From Gonapodya prolifera JEL478 (taxonomy: Eukaryota > Monoblepharomycota > Monoblepharidomycetes > Monoblepharidales > Gonapodyaceae), in assembly GCA_001574975.1 (NCBI GenBank), contig KQ965739.1:446966-510965 (forward strand): a stretch of 64,000 bases of DNA, read 5' to 3'. Within the stretch, counting starts at the first letter, position 1. Each line of letters begins with the position of its first letter. This document shows, in pieces, positions 46,523 to 57,159 of the stretch. A model generated the notes under the pieces. The model searched no databases. It was given only the letters and a program-made list of their open reading frames with translations, and was not told where the DNA came from. A program made the position numbers and the translations under genes.

Positions 46523-48221
46523 ATGGCGACAGACCTACAGTGGCGTTTCCTTGCTGTGAAACGGCAGACATGGCGATTCTCACGCATCCTCCCCCTGATT
46601 GCAATTGCTGGTGTCATCATTTGGACATCGACCAATTCTTGCGAATCGTTTATACCCTCCAGTATTGCTCCGAACAGCACACACTTAATGTTCCCTCGAA
46701 ACTCAAAAGAAGCGATGGCCTTGCTTGTTCCTTTCACACTTCACGAAGGAGATGAGGTTGCGCGCACGCTTGCCGGGTGGCTTTCCAGACACCCTTGCAA
46801 TTCGTGTGATTTAAACTACGATATCGACCTTGTACTGTACTTTAACAGGGACTGGAAAGAAATTCAAGACACGATCAGGAATACCATAACGTCGGAAGTT
46901 GACGCCGTTATGAGTGGCTCCAAGTGTTTTCGTGGAGTGAGATGGTTGTCAGCCAACTTGACAGATCTGGAAGACATATATCCTGCCGGTCCCGTAAGTT
47001 CACAAAATGAAAGTACTTCGATTTTACTCAGCTTTCGGCCTCTTACAGAGTAATCAGTTCTACAAACTTTTCGGGTCGTTGTTTGAGAATCTCTCGGCGC
47101 AGTATCGTTGCTTTATGTGGATGGAACTTGATGTATTCATGATACGTGAATCCTGGATGGACGCTCTGGCTCGGGAATGCTTCCAAGATTGGCGGGACTG
47201 GTGGATGAAAGGTTCCATCACAAAAGGAAACGTCAAATTGGATGACAGCACCGCCAATTGGTTACCGCATATCAATGGGAATGCATTATATCGCCTTGGG
47301 AAGCCACATTTTAGGAGGCTCATTCATCAAGTGGAAGTCGAATATCCCCCCAACGTTGGCTGGCACCCATTTGATGTTGCCATCTATCAGCTAACCCACA
47401 GACGCGACCAGTATCAACACTATGTGCAATACGCTTCGAAACTGGTTTATTCCGATTTTGTACTGAACTGGTACAATAATCTGACTCAGGAGCGACTTTT
47501 GGCTATTAGCAATGAAGAGAAAGGCACATTTATCGTCCACGGACACCGACCTGATCGACCCCCAAAACGGAGTCCTCTGAAGGAAGCTGAGAATTGCCAA
47601 ATCAGTGAGCTTTCAGTGAGCGGTGTTTCGCTTGTCACGTTGGTAGATAAGAGGTGAGCAACTTGCAGCGAAGGTGCTCCCTGCCGATTGTGAGATTTCT
47701 TGTGAAGCGCCATTGCATCCATCGACATGTCTTTGCAAGATTTAATGAAATTTGACGGATTCCGGGAGATAGTTTTGGTTGATTGCACTGGGGATTCTTC
47801 TTTTGCCGAAACGTTGAAGACCTTTGAGTGGTCCCGGAACACAAAGGTCCGAGCAATAATACCACGTGGGACCACAGACTTGTCACAGGGGGAATGCCGT
47901 GAACTTGGCGGCTTGTTCAGCATTTCTCACAAAGTGATGTTCGTGCCATTGGATACGAAGAAGCTCCCACTTGGATGGGAGACCTTGCCGGAACCGACAC
48001 TCCCACTGGATCCAGACGCTATAAGTGTTTTGACACGGGCGTTACTCTTTCGTAGTATGGGCTATCGGGTACCTTCGTTGCTACAACAAGGAAAACGTGG
48101 CATCCAACAATCAAATGTGGATTCGTTCCGCGTTTTTTCCCGAGCAAGCCTCATCAATTGGACTAGCCTCAACTCAAAGAAGCACAGCAAGCAATGGAAG
48201 CATTGCATTGTTGAACTTTAA
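46523..48221 (+). CDS. Two-domain glycosyltransferase-like type II membrane protein
   Basis: An N-terminal basic tail and anchor (ILPLIAIAGVIIWTS) precede domain 1, which reads LLVPFTLHEGDEVARTLAGW and YDIDLVLYFNRDW. After an intron near 46995-47047 it continues CFMWMELDVFMIRESWMDAL, a DxD-like context; VGWHPFDVAIYQL and FIVHGHR follow. A second intron, about 47654-47708, joins VSLVTLVDK to SAIASIDMSLQDLMKFDGFR, so domain 2 opens like a GT2/GT-A fold (SLVTLV...EIVLVDCTGD). The C-terminus is given as WKHCIVEL at 48221, but another frame (ALSLPSLLFLLLVFIAFE) stays open further and an alternative end is possible. The family is unnamed to me; the GT role rests on layout and context. Confidence 0.65.
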
Positions 48222-48429
48222 CGAAGCAATTGTAGCATTGAGCTTGCCTTCTCTTTTGTTTCTGTTGTTGGTATTTATTGCATTCGAAAATATATGTTGT
48301 TCCGTCAGCCTACCACGTATGTGTCCATAACCGTCAAGCACTCAATCAATTACATAACCATATTTGTACACAATGTGCATAACCGAGGTTGATTCTTTCA
48401 CTTTTTCAGGTTTGATCTACACTCTACTC

Positions 48430-49692
48430 CTATGCACTACCAATTGAAATAAAATTATTCGCTCCTGAGAGTTTACTGTGGTTGTGTTCATTTTCGTGGG
48501 GGACTGAATCTTCCCAGTTACACTTTGCTCGCCAACTACAGTGATCCTTGAAGTTCGCGCATTGTGGTCCATCACACCAATTATGTGCCATAGAAGCGCA
48601 CAGGGTATCTAATTCCTCATCACCAACGTGTACCAACGACTGCAAGCAGACAATGTGGTATCGTTGAGAGTTCAGCACTTCCTCATAAACGTCCATGACC
48701 TCCTTTCCAAGCACGGTTGTCACAAACGTACTGCCTTTGTCGTCAGGACTTATATTTCTTGCTTGCGGAATTAGATATTCCATGTGGATCCCCACAAATT
48801 GAGACAATATGGAGAAGTGCACGTCACCCCCTTCATCCAGTGTTCCATATTTGCGTAATTTGTTCAGCATACTCCTTGCTAACTCTTTGCGAAACAGTTG
48901 GTACGTCAACCTCTGCGTTTCCTTGGTTAGGACATACGCTACGTGAGCGTCAGTCCAATTCATTCGGTATCCAAACCTCTGCTCGAACAGGATTGCAGCA
49001 TTTCTCCGAGCATGCAAATATCCCTGATTCTTCAAATCTTCAGGCGCCATGTCCAACAAGTGAGTCCCAAAGACGGGGAAGGGCGGGACTTGTTCCAGCA
49101 TAATAGCTCGAGGAATGTTCTGCTGAAAAATGTGTTCAGGGAGGACATGTGCCGCGAACACCATATCGTCGTTGAGGTACAGATAGTCGTTTACCAAACC
49201 TTGCACGCGATGAATAAATGTCTCCAAGGTATGAGAGTTGAAATTTGGGAGGAATTCTGCAGGTACAATATCCTGCACTTCTGTAACATGAACCTTCTCT
49301 CGAAACCCAGGGTCCAAGAACTCCAAAGGCAACTTCTGTTCGTCCACAATTATGTAGACGCTGTGGACCCACGGAAGAAACCTCTGAACGCTCAGCAGGC
49401 TCATCAGGATCTCATTGTTCGATTGGGCCCTGTCGCACTCCTCCAGGCGCCCAGCCGCGCTCTGAACCTTCGCACGACTTTTGATGTCCGTTCCATTGAA
49501 GTATAAGTAAATTATATCCAAAGGAGGATGGGTGGAGGTCCCGTTATCTTCAACTGACAAGGGATAGAATCTCCAGACCCTCACTCCATTGAACTGTTCG
49601 GGCCACACACTCCAGAGTAGCATGCAACAGAGCACGATGGCAGGGAGTAGTATCGCGCGCGTGCGGCGACTCAATTGCATCCCAAGGTGCAT
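48430..49692 (-). CDS. Stealth-family sugar-phosphate transferase, type II membrane protein
   Basis: Stealth proteins (bacterial capsule polymerases, animal GNPTAB, fungal xylosylphosphotransferase) move a sugar-1-phosphate from a nucleotide sugar to a glycan. The start MHLGMQLSRRTRAILLPAIV gives a signal anchor. CR1 is LDIIYLYFNGTD. CR2 starts RAQSNNEILMSLLSVQRFL and runs through WVHSVYIIVDEQKLP, NFNSHTLETFIHRVQGL and YLYLNDDMVF (about residue 175). CR3-like sequence includes GYLHARRNAAILFEQRFG and AHVAYVLTKETQRL. The tail has several Cys residues (CANFKDHCSWRAKCNW). It is about 420 residues, in one exon. An in-frame extension upstream of 49692 lacks family resemblance. The natural acceptor is unknown; context suggests a surface glycan. 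Confidence 0.88.
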   Translation of the reverse strand: MHLGMQLSRRTRAILLPAIVLCCMLLWSVWPEQFNGVRVWRFYPLSVEDNGTSTHPPLDIIYLYFNGTDIKSRAKVQSAAGRLEECDRAQSNNEILMSLLSVQRFLPWVHSVYIIVDEQKLPLEFLDPGFREKVHVTEVQDIVPAEFLPNFNSHTLETFIHRVQGLVNDYLYLNDDMVFAAHVLPEHIFQQNIPRAIMLEQVPPFPVFGTHLLDMAPEDLKNQGYLHARRNAAILFEQRFGYRMNWTDAHVAYVLTKETQRLTYQLFRKELARSMLNKLRKYGTLDEGGDVHFSILSQFVGIHMEYLIPQARNISPDDKGSTFVTTVLGKEVMDVYEEVLNSQRYHIVCLQSLVHVGDEELDTLCASMAHNWCDGPQCANFKDHCSWRAKCNWEDSVPHENEHNHSKLSGANNFISIGSA

Positions 49693-50520
49693 ATTAATTT
49701 TCGGATAATCTTGTCTAAATCTGCACACCAACTCCCAAGGAATCCAGTGCAGGCCCGAGGCAAAGTGCATAAACGCCTTTTGTCGACATGAGGAATAACG
49801 AGAAGTGGCGACTCTAGACTGTGTGCAACCTCCGCTGTTGATATCGTGCACCTCCGTCCTTCCCCCCTTCTTCCACCCCTTCTTCTCACCCCACTCCTGT
49901 ACGGGCGTTTAATGGCTCTAGATAATCTCCAAAGATGAGAAGGTGAAATCCAACTTCAACCTCTCCTACTATGCCAACAAAGATCCGCGATAATTGCATC
50001 AACGACCAACTCTCGTCACCTCCACCAAGTTGATCATCTGGCGTGCTCAGACCAAAAAGCGCATGGAGCTTCTCACACGTGCGTCTTGAGGCGATCTACC
50101 TAGACAAGGAGACCTTCTCCCAGGAAAAGGACATCATCGCCACGGCGCACCCACGGTCCGTGTCTGCCCTCCCTCTAAGTGGGCCCGTGAAAATTGCGTG
50201 CGGGTCTACAGCAAACCTGTACAAGTGCTTTTAGACTCTCCGCCTGCATATCCTCGGTACCAAGCCAGTGAGTGATGCGACCATTAACTCCATTCCCACC
50301 GCCGATCAGGCCTTCCGTTTCCTCTCCTCCATCCATCCATATAGTAGAAGAACGAAACCCGAGCTTTCGGTTTGATCGACCTCCTGAACAGCAAGCTGGA
50401 GACCTTGAAGCCCACCAAACTCAACCTCTCGAACTCGACAGTTGCAGCGCGGAATGACCAAAAGACTACCTTTTGGAGAGTTGTTAAACTTCGTCACATG
50501 AGAATACATACGCATGTAAC
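49693..50520 (+). pseudogene. Possible gene relic, origin unknown
   Basis: Protein-like phrases appear in changing plus-strand frames between about 49.93 and 50.46 kb: KVKSNFNLSYYANKDPR, LIIWRAQTKKRMELLTRAS, RLEAIYLDKETFSQEKDII, SGPVKIACGSTANLYKCF, DATINSIPTADQAFRFLSS and IDLLNSKLETLKPTKLNL. They are separated by stops with no convincing introns. It may be a degraded host gene or a retrocopy. I could not name the parent. The first 240 bp are the upstream region of the Stealth gene. Confidence 0.3.
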
Positions 50521-50667
50521 TATTTTAGTCTAGTATGCAAAACAATGAAGTAACTAACGTATCTTCCCCCATTTCGTCCCTCTTTCATCCTTTCGGGCAA
50601 AAATATAGCTAACACAGTGTCATGTCGTTCAAATCCACAATCTATATCGCATTGACAGATCGAGTAC

Positions 50668-51802
50668 TCACTTTTGGCACATGATGAGTTGCTTGCAAGG
50701 GAAGCCAAGTTCGACCATTTCCTCATCGCATCCAGCAGCTTCGTGGCCCGTCCAGCACGGTTCCAAGTCAGCATCCATGAGCTCAAGACCAGCGTCTTCG
50801 AGTTGCAAGAATAGTAAGCCGAGGTTGTGCACGTGTTCGGAATCCTTGATCCACACTTTTGAAATGTGAATCTCGATCGTAAATTGTCGCACGTTGTGGA
50901 AGAAGGACGGGTTGTGCTCTGCGACGTCTCGAGCAAGTGCATATTCGCCTGGCAATTATCACACGTGAAACTAGGGAACAGAGAAGGACAAATCGAATCA
51001 CGTACATCCTTCACAATCCATTTTCAAAACATCAATCTGATCGTGCTTGAAAAACTTTTGTATTTCTGGGACACTTGAGACAAACCACGGCTTGCCCCAG
51101 TTATACTTTTCTGACTGCGACTCGGACAGCGTTGTGGCCCCGATTTGAAAGAACAGCACTCGGTCTGTGAGTGTGGACCTATGGTCCGTGCTGGGGTCAA
51201 ATGCATCTTTGAAGAAACGATAAAGTTGTGAGGTGTCGTCCTTGCCGTTGACGTGATGGACCTACATCCAGAACATCCCCAACGAGTGGCCAAGTCCCTG
51301 TCGAATGCGTATTCTGTTGATATTCCAAATGAGTAGAAAGTACATTCCCCATGTTGCTGGGGTGGATAGTCGCAGATCTTGTGAACTTCCAAATGTTTAG
51401 ATAATTGGTGAACTTCAACAATGTTTTCAAACAACGCAACTTACCTGACCAGGTACTTTCGCCGGGCTCCGTCAGCTTACACAATGAGAGGTTTTGGTAT
51501 TCTTCTTCATCGGTCCCCTCGAGTCGGTTAAGAACGCGAATTCGGTGGCCTGCTCTCCTGATCGCCTCCTTGGCCGCCTTCCTGCACGCTGGCGACCGTG
51601 CATCTGACGCCCAACTGCAATTTATATCGGAAAATCGGACAATTGTGCTCTCCCCTCTCAGCTCCCTCGGCTGAGGTAGCGCATCAGAAAAACGCGACAA
51701 GTGATTCGAGGCTACCCCAAACAGCAAGAGGATGAGCGCGCCTGATGCGACGTAGGGCAGTGAAATTCGCTGGGCCTGTGGAATCCACGATGCGACTGTC
51801 AT
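50668..51802 (-). CDS. FkbM/METTL24-like methyltransferase, type II membrane protein
   Basis: The anchor near the start (YVASGALILLLFGVAS) follows MTVASWIPQAQRISLP. A Cys-bearing stem comes next (FSDINCSWASDARSPACRK). The methyltransferase part has HGECTFYSFGISTEYAFDRD, like the CxxYSFGI..DWSFD block of METTL24-type proteins. The FkbM-type block is IDVLKMDCEGCEYAL, followed by FTIEIHISKVWIKDSEHVHN and ADLEPCWTGHEAAGC. It ends LIMCQK at 50668, where a gtgagt overlaps the stop, so a further exon is possible. An exon join near 51260 (between ATRWGC and VHHVNGKDD) is unresolved. SAM-dependent O-methylation of a surface glycan would fit the neighbours but is inference. Confidence 0.72.
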
Positions 51803-52062
51803 TGGATTGATGAGTTATGAGACAGGTTGATCTGGCCAAAGCACCGGCCGTAACTCGACCCTGTTCACTGCTCAGCGCACTGCCAAAACGCCACCCGCGA
51901 GAGTTCGTCGCGGCTCCTTGAATTAAGGTTGTTCTAGTGAAAAGGCTTCAGGACGTGGTGTTGTTTTTTTCCGTTCCTGACTTCCTTCCTTCACCACGTT
52001 TTGTTTCGAGTTTTTCCGGGTGTTCTCGTAACTATGTACATGTCAAATAAAAATGTGAATTA

Positions 52063-53526
52063 CTACGTTTGCCTCAATGGAATGAAATACGTCAATGCGC
52101 CCGTTCCTTCGTCTCTTATGTACACATAGAACACGACGGCATGGTTCTCGATCAGACCTATGTGATGGTAGCTTGGATAAAGACAATCTCTCCAGCGCTC
52201 AGGCGAAACACTCACAGCATACCACCTTGGTCGGATTTACAACGTCGCTTCGCAAGAATTTGGCGAGGTCTCGCGAGTCAACTCGGGTACGCGCGAATGC
52301 GAAACCATCTCTCGCGGGTTGCGAGTTGGGCGGAGGGAGCGCCGAAGGATCTTTGAAAGAGAAATATGCATTACACACAGAATGTGGGCACAGAACGAGG
52401 CCGAAGCGACATCACTATGAGCGATGTGTGCTTTTTAGGATGACATACCCAGGCCTGGGTTCACAAGTTTCTCCCATCGGGCCTCGACTGTCACACCGTC
52501 CGCTTGCGCTTCCACTCTCCATTCCCCTTGCATGTTTGCAGAGATGACGCATTGTCCGCTAAGCTGCTTCAGACGGTCGACGAGGGGGCGAAGTGCGGAC
52601 AGAGGTGGAGGCATAATGTGAACCTGGAGAAACATCGATCATTTGATGAGGAAATTGACGCGTTCAGAAAGATATCCAGATCCAGGATACGGCGGCCTTC
52701 AGCTTCAGCTTCGTAGCATCTTCAAGTGAGCCCCAACCATGGGCACCATTAAGACTCGTACCAACGGCCCTGCGCTCTCTCAGAGCCCTGTATTTACCTG
52801 GGGATCAGGTACCATGGGTTCTTGGATAACATCTGCTTGCGCCTTCGTGAGCACCCGAACAGGAAGATCTTGCGTAATTTGAACATGCTTATGGGTACGT
52901 GACTGTGATACATGTCAGGCATCACGCACCACAAAGCTCATTTCTCAATTGTCATCGTTTCAAATCAAAACATTCCACTCACCACCGCGGAAACCTGAAA
53001 TGATAGCACAGCTTTTTCATCTCGTTTTGTTAGTCGGAGATTCGTTCCATCTGCGTGTGCTGTCGACTTTAAAGAGCGTGCAAGGAGCTCGGGAGAGAGT
53101 TCCAGCCATATCTACGTGAAAGAGGTTGTGATGGGTGTAGTAGTGAACTGTGCAAACGTCAAGCGAACCTCGTTGTTGTTCTGGGACTCTATGCGGAAAT
53201 CCTCGAATACTTTGTCCTGGAAATAGTAAAGAAGTCAATCATGTTGGGTCCCTCCTCTGTCGAACACATACAGCCTCAATGTGTGCCCAAAGCTGGATTG
53301 CGGAGTCAGCGTTTGTGTCCGCCACAATGAAAAAAACTTTGGTTGGTGTAATTCTCGCAATACATGTTTTGGCAAGAGAGTTTGCACTCTGTGCGATCTC
53401 TGTGAGCGAAGGGAGATTCGAAGGGAAACGGAATGGCCATGAGCGACAAAAGCGTAGAGCAATCACAGTCAATCGTTTACCGACTCTCGAGAATGTCTGT
53501 GTCGACTACTTTCGCGCGCAGTCGCA
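52063..53526 (-). CDS. HUS1: Checkpoint clamp component Hus1
   Basis: A subunit of the 9-1-1 PCNA-like clamp that signals DNA damage in the nucleus. The start MRLRAKVVDTDILE at 53526 matches the family M-FRAKIVD opening. The next exon gives IAQSANSLAKTCIARITPTK and FFIVADTN. IWLELSPELLARSLKSTAH and LRLTKRDEKAVLSFQV correspond to the conserved IYLEL..ENLSRALK region, and VQITQDLPVRVL precedes the conserved VPDPQ. VISANMQGEWRVEAQADG and VTVEARWEKLVNP follow. The last exon ends AVVFYVYIRDEGTGALTYFI, then PLRQT and a stop at 52063-52065. There are about seven short introns; one small exon (DKVFEDFRIESQNNNE) lies between two of them. Divergent from TMEM231. Confidence 0.88.
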
Positions 53527-53657
53527 TGATTTGCGAAGACCCGGTGTGTCCGCAGTACATTCCCAAAAAAAAAAGGACGCACGCCCGCCCTCATCTGCAG
53601 CAGAGAATTTCAGTCTTGCGCCAAATCTCCTGTGCTTTCGCGATCAGGATATGAACG
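53527..53657. promoter_or_regulatory. Very short divergent region between HUS1 and TMEM231
   Basis: 131 bp between start codons, including an A run of ten near 53566-53575 that could act as a nucleosome-depleting poly(dA:dT) element. The function is inferred. Confidence 0.4.
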
Positions 53658-55058
53658 ATGACACTCGAGCTGCACTCTGAGCCCTACCGCCGTCGCTACC
53701 ATGCACCGATATTGTCCGAAGCTTGCTGCGTCTCATTTGGATGGCTCGTGACACTCGTTCTGCTTCCTTTTCTGCTTGCGTATTGGGCCCAGCGTATGTA
53801 TTTTCTCCCAATCGGGCTATGGCAACTGGTGAAAGCATAATCTCAGCATTCACTTTCCAATGACCCCACTTCGCTTGTCTACAAATTGGGCGTACCAACT
53901 CATGCAGCCTTTTGGCTTAAGGAATCCCACTTCCGGGAGCAACCAGCGGCGACGTTTCGCAGGCAGCTGTTGCTTGAAGTCGCTGGGCGATTTAAAACGT
54001 CGCCCAGCGATGAGACACAATCTTTCACAGTTGCCTTTTCTACAAGCAATTACTACATGAAAGCGATGGGTAAACAGGCGAGAGTCGTCACATTAAAGGT
54101 GGGACGGTGTGGAAAGATGAAAATAACGCACAGTTTGAGCACAACTACTTCCCCCCACAGACCTCTGAGGTTGACGTTGATCGCGACGGACGACCAGATC
54201 GGTTGGACTTCCAAATTTCTGTTCCTTTAACGGACTCTGAGCATGCAATGACCTTTCGAATGGCACTTTTGATGGAGTACGAGCTCGGAGTACGTTTCTG
54301 AAGTTACATATTTGGCTCTGGTGTCATTGTTTAATCGACCATAACTATCTGAACGTGAAAAGACTCTTGTCCCGCTTCGCACAACCTCGCTTGCCCTTAT
54401 CCACACTTTTCACCCTGCGCCTGCGGGACGCCTCTATCTATCGTGTGATCTGGTATCTTCGCAGCGCACTCCTCTGCCGGCGGGAGTGAAGAACACGAGA
54501 TATGGAGAGAATCCACTGCGACTGGACAAATCGCTAGGTGAACTGACGGACGGGGGGGAGCTGAGCTTGGGGTTGAAGAATTGGACGTGGGATGAGGTTG
54601 TTAAGGAAACAATGGAGCGGAACTGTAGGTTGGAATGTTACTTGATGCATGAAGCGGTTTTCCACCCTCAACTTCGCACGTTCCGAAAGTTCGAACTCAT
54701 GTTGACTGCCCATATCCATCTTGGAGCAGTGGTCGTGCCGCGGGAGAGCCCTTCATAATATCAGGTGTGATTAGGTACCCTGAGAATAGGATATGGTACC
54801 GACCTGGATTTGCAGAGACTTTGAAATGGGGGGGAGTTCAATACTGCGGTACGTCCGCGCTGAAGCAGCTGATGAGTGATAACCCCACATTACAACCTTT
54901 CTCACCATAACCGCAACAGCTTACTTCCTTCTCTGCCTCATTCTTCTGCGTCCGATCAAGTCGGCAATCTTTCGAACGAGTGCTGTTCAATCCATTATTT
55001 ACAGTGACATGGGAGAAAGAAGTCAGGGTGGTGCGAGGGCTGCCAAGGGGTCGTTTTG
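53658..55058 (+). CDS. TMEM231: Ciliary transition-zone protein TMEM231
   Basis: Part of the MKS/B9 complex that gates membrane proteins at the base of the cilium, so the organism should make flagellated cells. The first exon reads MTLELHSEPYRRRYHAPILS, then a membrane segment (VTLVLLPFLLAYWAQ). Later exons give HAAFWLKESHFREQP (human FWLKRSSYEEQP), DVDRDGRPDRLDFQISVPL (human [20 protein letters not shown]), YELG, SGRAAGEPFIISGVIRYPE and WYRPGFAETLKWGGVQY, which match the most conserved human segments. A second membrane segment (FLLCLILLRPI) and a short tail ending GARAAKGSF close the protein. About six introns. The family is about 316 residues in human and the fit here is similar. Confidence 0.88.
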
Positions 55059-55153
55059 ACGTTGAGGGAACCCTCTGGTTCATTGCTATACATTATGTGC
55101 ATCAAAATAAAGTTGAAATGTATCGGGAACCAAACTTCGAGATCTCACTAAAG

Positions 55154-55821
55154 ATGGCAGCACCATCTCTCCTTTCAAGTCAACAGACTGCGATACTATT
55201 TAAACACCTCCGCTTTTCGACTCTGCCAATGGAGACCGTGTGCTTGGCTTTAGAACGAGAAGTTGGGGATGGGGCCATGCCTCGATTGCTGACTGCAGCA
55301 ACTCTTCTTGTGGAGGAAGATATCATCGAAGATGTGAGCGGTCTTGCGCGATCGTATTGCATCTATGGAAATTCTTGCAACTGGGTCCTTGATAGGTCCA
55401 TGCTCGCCTTTTACTGCCATTCCTCATTTTCCACCTGTGCCGACAAGCAACCCTGCATGAAAATCCCTCCGTTGCATCGCTGCTTGGATACTTATCGCAT
55501 AAGGACGTCGGGGAAGCTTTTGAACCGGACGAGTTCCTTGTCGCGGAAGTGATCGCCGGGAGATTCAAAGTGAGGGATTAATTTGGCGAGATGGGCTGCT
55601 GGCATTCTTGATTGAGACGTGTTGGTGTCCTGAAGCGATTGGGACAAGTTTCGGCTTGGGACCTTCACCGTTTCCTCCACAAAGAGGCACCATTGGAGTT
55701 CTCGCAGGAACACTATGAGGCAGCAGAAATACTGAAAAATGAAGCGAAACCATTACTGGTCGAGAAAAGAAAATTGAGGTCGGTAGACGTCTTCAGAGCG
55801 GAGCTTGCCATACGGGCATAG
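55154..55821 (+). CDS. Unknown helical protein, about 180 residues
   Basis: Three exons join in frame. MAAPSLLSSQQTAILFKHLR to LLVEEDIIED, then VHARLLLPFLIFHLCRQATL to EVIAGRFK, then RLGQVSAWDLHRFLHKEAPL to RAELAIRA and TAG at 55819-55821. The introns are about 50-65 nt with GT..AG ends. The sequence is helical, with an acidic DVGEAFEPDEF stretch and a Lys/Arg-rich C-terminus. I do not recognise the family. It starts about 95 bp after the TMEM231 stop, on the same strand. Confidence 0.6.
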
Positions 55822-55926
55822 GGATGGAAGGGCAATATTGCCAATTTTCTAGTCACCGTGCTCCGCGCAATCGTTGCTCAAAGTTGCTACTTGGTTTTTT
55901 GATTCAGTCCTTCTTCACGCCAAGAT

Positions 55927-56829
55927 ATGGCGGCTGCTACCATTATGGCAACCTCCCTCTTTGGTCTCGTGCCGAACATATCGGCACTGCGATGGCGTCG
56001 CCCATCACGGGTGATGGAGGAGTCTCAAGCAATCTTTACCTTGGAACACTCATCGCTATCGACTGAACAGGGAGATGACCGGGACGAATCCCTCCGAACC
56101 CTGAAACATGATTATTCTGGTTGTGCAGACGCTGAACTGCTTGATCTGGCAACCCGGAAAGCACAAACTGCGTTGACATCACCACTTCCAAGGGCAGATG
56201 CGATGGTGGGTGCTCAAACCTTCTGGCAAGGGACGCGCATTTTCAGTTCCGTTTCCAATCAGCTGGTTATATCCGTACTTTTTCGCCACCCAACCCTTGC
56301 AGAAGATGTCCTTGGTGCTCCAGAAGCTGGTAGTGTTGGCAGGATGGTTGAGAGCAACCCTGAATTCGCTTCTGAGGCTTTCGCGACTTTGGTTGATGCA
56401 GGAGTAGGGGCGGGGTGAGTGCGGAGACCATCAGTCCTCTTATTTTTCGTCTGTCGCTCAGAAGTTTGACTCCGCTTTTGGTGTAGTTACCTTGATGCAA
56501 TGTTGATATTACCACTCACGCTTCGCGTTTTGGAAGTCGCCTCACATCTTGCCCGACATCCTTCGAAGAATCTGCCCGATGGCTTTTTAGGCTCTTTTGT
56601 TTCAGCATGTGTTGCGAAATGCGAGCAAGAGAGCGAAAAGGGCGAAAGAGATAGAAAGATCCGACTGGTACGTCCCAATGTGAACGAAAGCTGCAAGGCT
56701 AGACGGATGACTGATAAGGCATGCCAACTGTACAGGTTTGTGTGTTTCTCTCCTCTCTCCTCCATGACGTGGTGTCTGAATCTCGTTTGCGAGGGTCCTC
56801 TGCTGAGCTTTTGTCATTCTGTATAACGT
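55927..56829 (+). CDS. Unknown protein, source of the duplicated fragment at 43 kb
   Basis: Begins MAAATIMATSLFGLVPNISA. The first exon runs through DAELLDLATRKAQTALTSPL and SNPEFASEAFATLVDAG. An intron of about 77 nt (donor gtgagtgcgg near 56416) leads to YLDAMLILPLTLRVLEVASH, LARHPSKNLPDGFLGSFV and ESEKGERDRKIRLVRP. The 3' end is uncertain: the frame runs to 56829, but a splice site near 56640-56730 could redirect it. Helical, HEAT-like character with no motif I recognise. A partial, broken copy with the same intron lies inverted at 43125-43672. Confidence 0.55.
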
Positions 56830-57159
56830 ATTCACGTGTTCACGAGGCTGCAGAATTATATAGAGATATGCAACAGAAGTTTACGAATTAAGATTGAAAA
56901 ACCGTGCACTCACGAACCCTCGACCGCAGTTCACTAAAAATTCTTCAGCTCTGGGAGCAGGAAATGTGGCGTGAGTTGCCGACAGCGACATTAAGACTAA
57001 GGGCGGCATTGTTTAACGATAAACTCTCCCATCAACGTCGGGTTCAACGGAATCCGAACCCCAATGAATTCAACACACTGGACGCATCAATGGGGCAACT
57101 TTGCACACTTACATTCCGTGATTTCATATGCGTGATTGGCCGCGTGGGATTTCCTGAAA
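56830..57159. other. Intergenic or 5' region of the NUP153-like gene
   Basis: A 99-codon frame at 56904-57203 has no recognisable feature. This stretch may hold promoter and 5' UTR, or an unrecognised first exon of the nucleoporin. Confidence 0.35.

Noticed and set aside
46523-48221. Two separate genes at 46523-47657 and 47727-48221
   Set aside because: A GT..AG intron at about 47654-47708 joins VSLVTLVDK to SAIASIDMSLQDL in frame, giving a GT2-like domain opening.
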